DNA of 14,317 nucleotides from Thioalkalivibrio sp. (GTDB taxonomy: Bacteria; Pseudomonadota; Gammaproteobacteria; Ectothiorhodospirales; Ectothiorhodospiraceae), in NCBI GenBank assembly GCA_003555285.1, contig PWGH01000220.1:1-14317 (forward strand), given 5' to 3'. A program made the translations under genes and the position numbers. Positions 11,782-14,317 of the stretch are shown piece after piece. Under the pieces are notes generated by a model that had not been told where the DNA came from, ran no database searches, and saw only the letters and a list, made by a program, of their open reading frames with translations. The stretch's first letter is position 1. Each line of letters opens with the position of its first letter.

Positions 11782-11811
11782 CCGGGGACAGATTTACAAG
11801 TCTGTCCCCGG
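11782..11811. repeat. REP-like perfect palindrome
   Basis: CCGGGGACAGA (11782-11792) is exactly complementary to TCTGTCCCCGG (11801-11811) around the 8-nt loop TTTACAAG. The GGGGACAGAttt...TCTGTCCCC form is one I recall as a widespread extragenic palindrome in gammaproteobacteria, often linked to REP-associated (IS200-like) transposases. That link is from memory, and no transposase lies in this window. It stands 73 bp upstream of the purC start. It lacks a clean U-run on either strand, so a terminator role is unlikely. Confidence 0.8.
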
Positions 11812-11851
11812 GGGTGGTCGGTGGTCCCTTGCCGGGGCACCCGTGGGTCGA

Positions 11852-11959
11852 GCAGCGGCTCGGTGCGGCTTCCGGCGGGTGTCGGCAGCAGGGATGCTGC
11901 CGTCAAGCCTACAGGGAGGTATTCACGGCGTCCCGCCGGAAGCCGCACCGAGCCGCTGC
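11852..11959. repeat. Interspersed hairpin repeat element, copy 2 (perfect 28-bp arms)
   Basis: Arms at 11852-11879 and 11932-11959 are perfect 28-bp inverse complements. Between them is the 47-nt core (11884-11930) that also occurs at 531-577. The core begins with hairpin GGCAGC(AGGGAT)GCTGCC (11884-11901). Relative to copy 1 the fourth pair is A-T instead of G-C, a compensatory change. The core then carries AAGCCTACAGGGAGGTATT (11905-11923). The arm sequence differs from that of copy 1, so the core is conserved while the arms vary but still pair. As RNA or extruded DNA this would be a very stable stem. No target-site duplication or transposase is visible. Confidence 0.85.
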
Positions 11960-11993
11960 GACAGCGCCCGGCCAGCCCGCATGCCCAAGGCGA

Positions 11994-12025
11994 CCCCCAC
12001 GTCTTGCCCCTGCCCCGCGTGGGGG
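11994..12025 (+). other. Hairpin immediately upstream of purE
   Basis: CCCCCACG (11994-12001) pairs perfectly with CGTGGGGG (12018-12025) across a 16-nt C-rich loop. It ends 16 nt before the purE ATG, followed by CTATCTTT. It might act as an attenuator or leader structure for purE, or end transcripts arriving from the repeat region. The short, impure U-tract makes terminator function doubtful. Confidence 0.4.
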
Positions 12026-12041
12026 CTATCTTTGGCCTCCT

Positions 12042-12545
12042 ATGGACGCTGCAGATGCGAAGGTGGGCGTGGTGATGGGCAGCGGTTCCGACTGGCCCAC
12101 GATGGAACACGCCGTCGCTATCCTGAAGGGGCTCGAGATTCCCTCGGAGGCGCGCGTGGTGTCCGCCCACCGCACACCGGACCTGCTCTTCCAATACGCC
12201 GAACAGGCCGCGGGCCGGGGGCTGCAGGCGATCATTGCCGGCGCGGGCGGGGCGGCCCACCTGCCGGGAATGCTGGCTGCGAAGACCACGGTGCCGGTGC
12301 TGGGGGTGCCGGTGGCCTCGCGGCACCTGAAGGGGCAGGATTCGCTGCTGTCGATCGTGCAGATGCCGAAGGGCATCCCGGTGGCGACCTTTGCGATCGG
12401 CGAGGCGGGCGCCGCGAACGCGGCCCTGTTCGCGGCGGCGATGCTCGCCAACGGAGATGCCGCGCTGCGCGCGCGCCTCGAGCGCTTCCGGGAATGCCAG
12501 CGTGACGCGGTGCTGGCACAGGAGCTGCCAGCGGTGCACCGGTGA
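12042..12545 (+). CDS. purE: N5-carboxyaminoimidazole ribonucleotide mutase (class I PurE)
   Basis: It moves the carboxylate of N5-CAIR to C4 to form CAIR in purine synthesis, using the product of PurK. The protein is 167 residues, typical for class I. It shows GSGSDWPTM (13-21, phosphate and substrate loop), SAHRTP (41-46, catalytic His43) and [11 protein letters not shown] (67-77). Pairing with purK supports class I chemistry rather than direct AIR carboxylation. ATG at 12042 is chosen because it begins the conserved domain after a short lead. The frame stays open upstream to 11814, but that part is repeat DNA. The ribosome site is weak. The stop overlaps the purK start by 4 bp (GTGA). Confidence 0.96.
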   Translation: MDAADAKVGVVMGSGSDWPTMEHAVAILKGLEIPSEARVVSAHRTPDLLFQYAEQAAGRGLQAIIAGAGGAAHLPGMLAAKTTVPVLGVPVASRHLKGQDSLLSIVQMPKGIPVATFAIGEAGAANAALFAAAMLANGDAALRARLERFRECQRDAVLAQELPAVHR

Positions 12546-13714
12546 TTCTCCCTCCGGCGACCCTCGGACTGCTCGGCGGCGGGCAGCTGGGCCGCTATTT
12601 CACCGTCAGCGCCAAGACCATGGGCTATCGCGTCTGGGTGCTCGATCCCGATCCCGACAGTCCCGCCGGTCGGCTGGCGGACCGTCATCTGCGCGCCGGA
12701 TTCGACGACCCGGACGCGCTCGCGGAACTCGCGGCACATGCGGCCGTGGTCACCTGCGAGTTCGAGAACGTCCCGGCGGCCAGCGCCGAATGGCTGGCCG
12801 GCCGTGTGCTGCTGCGGCCGGATCCGCGGGCACTCGCGATCGCGCAGGACCGGCTCGCGGAAAAGCGGTTCCTGGAGGATGCCGGCGTCGCGGTTGCGCC
12901 CTGGCTCCCGGTCGAGGACGCTGCGGCCGCGCGTACGGCGGCGCCGGACTGGAACCCGCCGGCCATCCTGAAGACCGCGCGCCTCGGCTACGACGGCAAG
13001 GGGCAGTTTCCTGTCCGCACCCGCGAGGCCGTCGCCCGGGCCTTCAGCCAACTGGGGGAGGTCCCCTGCGTGCTCGAACAGCGGCTGGACCTGGACCGCG
13101 AGGTCTCCGTGGTGCTGGCGCGGGCCCCCGACGGCAGCTGCCGCTGCTTCCCGGTCACGGAGAACGAACACCGCGGAGGCATCCTGCACCTGAGCCGGGT
13201 CCCGGCCCGGGTCCCCGAGGAGATCCGGGTCCAGGCGGAAGCGGTTGCGCAGCACATCGCCGAGCGTCTTGATTATCACGGTGTGCTTGCCGTCGAGTTC
13301 TTCCTCACCGGTTCGGGGAGATTGCTGGTGAACGAGATCGCGCCGCGGCCGCACAACTCCGGTCACTACACCCTGGATGCGGTCACCGTCTCGCAGTTCG
13401 ATCAGCAGGTGCGGGCGGTCTGCGGGCTGGCACTGGCGCCTGCCGAGCTGGTGGCGCCGGCGGCAATGCTGAACCTGCTCGGGGACCTGTGGCCGGAAGG
13501 CGCCGCCATGCCCGATTTTTCCCCCCTGCTGTCCCATTCCCGAGCCCGGCTGCATTTGTACGGGAAGCCGGCTGCGCGTCCGGGCCGGAAGATGGGGCAC
13601 GTGAACATCCTCGGGGCCCCGGAAGAGGCGGATGCCGCGAGGCCGGCCCGGCTCGCCGAGACCCTGTGGGCCGGATTGCGCGGTGCCGTCACCGGGGGCG
13701 CCGCCAATGGCTGA
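12542..13714 (+). CDS. purK: 5-(carboxyamino)imidazole ribonucleotide synthase
   Basis: This ATP-grasp enzyme carboxylates AIR with bicarbonate to N5-CAIR, which PurE then rearranges. The protein is 390 residues, within the family range of 355-390. N-terminal nucleotide fold GGGQLGR (12-18) and CEFENVP (72-78); ATP-grasp block [14 protein letters not shown] (142-155), the acceptor region [12 protein letters not shown] (179-190), metal-binding [14 protein letters not shown] (264-277) and the C-terminal [12 protein letters not shown] RKMGHVNI (349-356). It starts with GTG at 12542, inside the purE stop codon (GTGA), which implies translational coupling. Its 3' end overlaps the methyltransferase start by 8 bp. 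All key residues appear intact. Confidence 0.96.
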   Translation: MILPPATLGLLGGGQLGRYFTVSAKTMGYRVWVLDPDPDSPAGRLADRHLRAGFDDPDALAELAAHAAVVTCEFENVPAASAEWLAGRVLLRPDPRALAIAQDRLAEKRFLEDAGVAVAPWLPVEDAAAARTAAPDWNPPAILKTARLGYDGKGQFPVRTREAVARAFSQLGEVPCVLEQRLDLDREVSVVLARAPDGSCRCFPVTENEHRGGILHLSRVPARVPEEIRVQAEAVAQHIAERLDYHGVLAVEFFLTGSGRLLVNEIAPRPHNSGHYTLDAVTVSQFDQQVRAVCGLALAPAELVAPAAMLNLLGDLWPEGAAMPDFSPLLSHSRARLHLYGKPAARPGRKMGHVNILGAPEEADAARPARLAETLWAGLRGAVTGGAANG

Positions 13715-14317
13715 GGGCCGGGACCTGAACAATTCCGCGGAACGGCGTCGACTGCAGCGCGAACTCAAGAGGGACATCCGCTTCGCCGACGTGCTGGCCG
13801 GGGAGCCGTTGGAGTTTGTGACCACCTGGGGCCTGTTCTCGCCGCGGCGCATCGACGACGGCACGCGGCTTCTCCTCGCTCATGCGGAGGTGCGACCCTC
13901 CGACCGCTGCCTCGATCTGGGCTGCGGCTACGGACCGATCGGGCTGACCTTCGCGCGCAAGGCCCACGAGGGCCGCTGCACGCTGGTGGACAAGGACTTC
14001 GTTGCGGTGGAGTACAGTCGCCGCAACGCCGAGCTGAACGGCCTCGCGAACGTCGACTGCCTGCTCAGCAACGGCTTCGCCCAGATCGCCGATCGACGCT
14101 TCGACGTGATCGCATCCAACCTTCCGGCGAAGGTGGGCCGGGAGCTGCTCTACACCTACCTGCTGGATGCGTGGGACCAGTTGAACCCCGGAGGCCGTCT
14201 CTATGTCGTAACGATCACAGGCCTGCGCCGTTTCATCGAGCGGGGCTTCAGGGAGGTCTTCGGCAACTACGACAAGCTGAAGCAGGGCCGGGACTACACG
14301 GTCGCCGTTGCCCGGCG
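13707..14317 (+). CDS. Class I SAM-dependent methyltransferase, small (MTS/RsmC-like) domain, 3' end outside window
   Basis: The 203 residues present form one Rossmann-type methyltransferase domain: entry segment TTWGLFSPRRIDDGTRLLL (39-57), motif I DLGCGYGPIGL (70-80), acidic VDKD (94-97), and SNLPAKVGRELL (137-148) in the position of motif IV, followed by a PGGRLYVV strand (161-168). The layout, including VFGNYDKLKQGRDYTV at the end, resembles the single-domain MTS family (e.g. archaeal MJ0882) and the catalytic half of RsmC. Those act on rRNA guanine N2. The usual NPP(F/Y/I) motif is NLP here, which leaves the substrate uncertain. ATG at 13707 lies within purK (8-bp overlap), implying coupling. 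The gene is open at the window end but is probably nearly complete, given the family length of about 200. Confidence 0.85.
   Translation, partial: MAEGRDLNNSAERRRLQRELKRDIRFADVLAGEPLEFVTTWGLFSPRRIDDGTRLLLAHAEVRPSDRCLDLGCGYGPIGLTFARKAHEGRCTLVDKDFVAVEYSRRNAELNGLANVDCLLSNGFAQIADRRFDVIASNLPAKVGRELLYTYLLDAWDQLNPGGRLYVVTITGLRRFIERGFREVFGNYDKLKQGRDYTVAVAR

Larger units (their letters stand above)
11709..12041. other. Divergent purC-purE intergenic region, dense in inverted repeats
   Basis: The 333 bases between the divergent starts contain three separate palindromic structures: a REP-like palindrome (11782-11811), a 108-bp hairpin element (11852-11959) and a hairpin just before purE (11994-12025). 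No convincing sigma-70 promoter for either gene could be picked out, and no PurR-type operator was recognised. Short open frames across it mostly translate the repeat and lack ribosome sites, so no gene is called. Confidence 0.7.

Noticed and set aside
11782..11811. The palindrome as a bidirectional terminator
   Set aside because: No run of T follows the stem on either strand, and both flanking genes start, not end, nearby.

Overview
The window reads as chromosomal DNA from a GC-rich gammaproteobacterium. Gap, Pgk and PykA resemble their E. coli counterparts closely along their length, as recalled. The class II aldolase looks like the subtype found with Calvin-cycle genes, and tkt-gap-pgk-pyk-fba in one run is an arrangement I associate with autotrophic Chromatiales/Ectothiorhodospiraceae (Thioalkalivibrio-like sulfur oxidisers). 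The phylum call is firm. The family-level call is inference, because no RuBisCO, phosphoribulokinase or rRNA gene lies inside the window.

Layout. (1) Positions 1-1794, minus strand: metK (SAM synthetase), then the start of ahcY (SAH hydrolase, cut by the window edge). These are two steps of the activated-methyl cycle. The 241-bp spacer holds an interspersed repeat and a clear SAH riboswitch directly upstream of ahcY. metK also has a structured leader next to its ribosome binding site. (2) Positions 1795-2114: a divergent intergenic region. (3) Positions 2115-9108, plus strand: tkt, gap, pgk, pyk, fba, a central-carbon cluster serving the Calvin cycle, gluconeogenesis and lower glycolysis, closed by a strong intrinsic terminator at 9183-9209. 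(4) Positions 9335-10150, plus strand: an exported SYLF-domain protein. (5) Positions 10087-11708, minus strand: purC and bioD, coupled by an ATGA overlap; bioD runs tail-to-tail into the SYLF gene. (6) Positions 11709-12041: a divergent region carrying a REP-like palindrome, a 108-bp hairpin element that shares its core with the repeat in the metK-ahcY spacer, and a hairpin just before purE. (7) Positions 12042-14317, plus strand: purE, purK and a small-domain methyltransferase, overlapping one another and presumably co-transcribed.

All protein-coding genes are recognisable housekeeping or conserved families. None is broken, apart from truncation by the window edges. The more unusual content is non-coding: the SAH riboswitch with its pseudoknot and a possible Shine-Dalgarno-masking alternative pairing; a second, unassigned leader structure on metK; and a two-copy hairpin element whose copies show one compensatory base-pair change and which carries a perfect 28-bp inverted repeat in one copy. 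No tRNA, rRNA, CRISPR array, insertion sequence or phage gene was seen.
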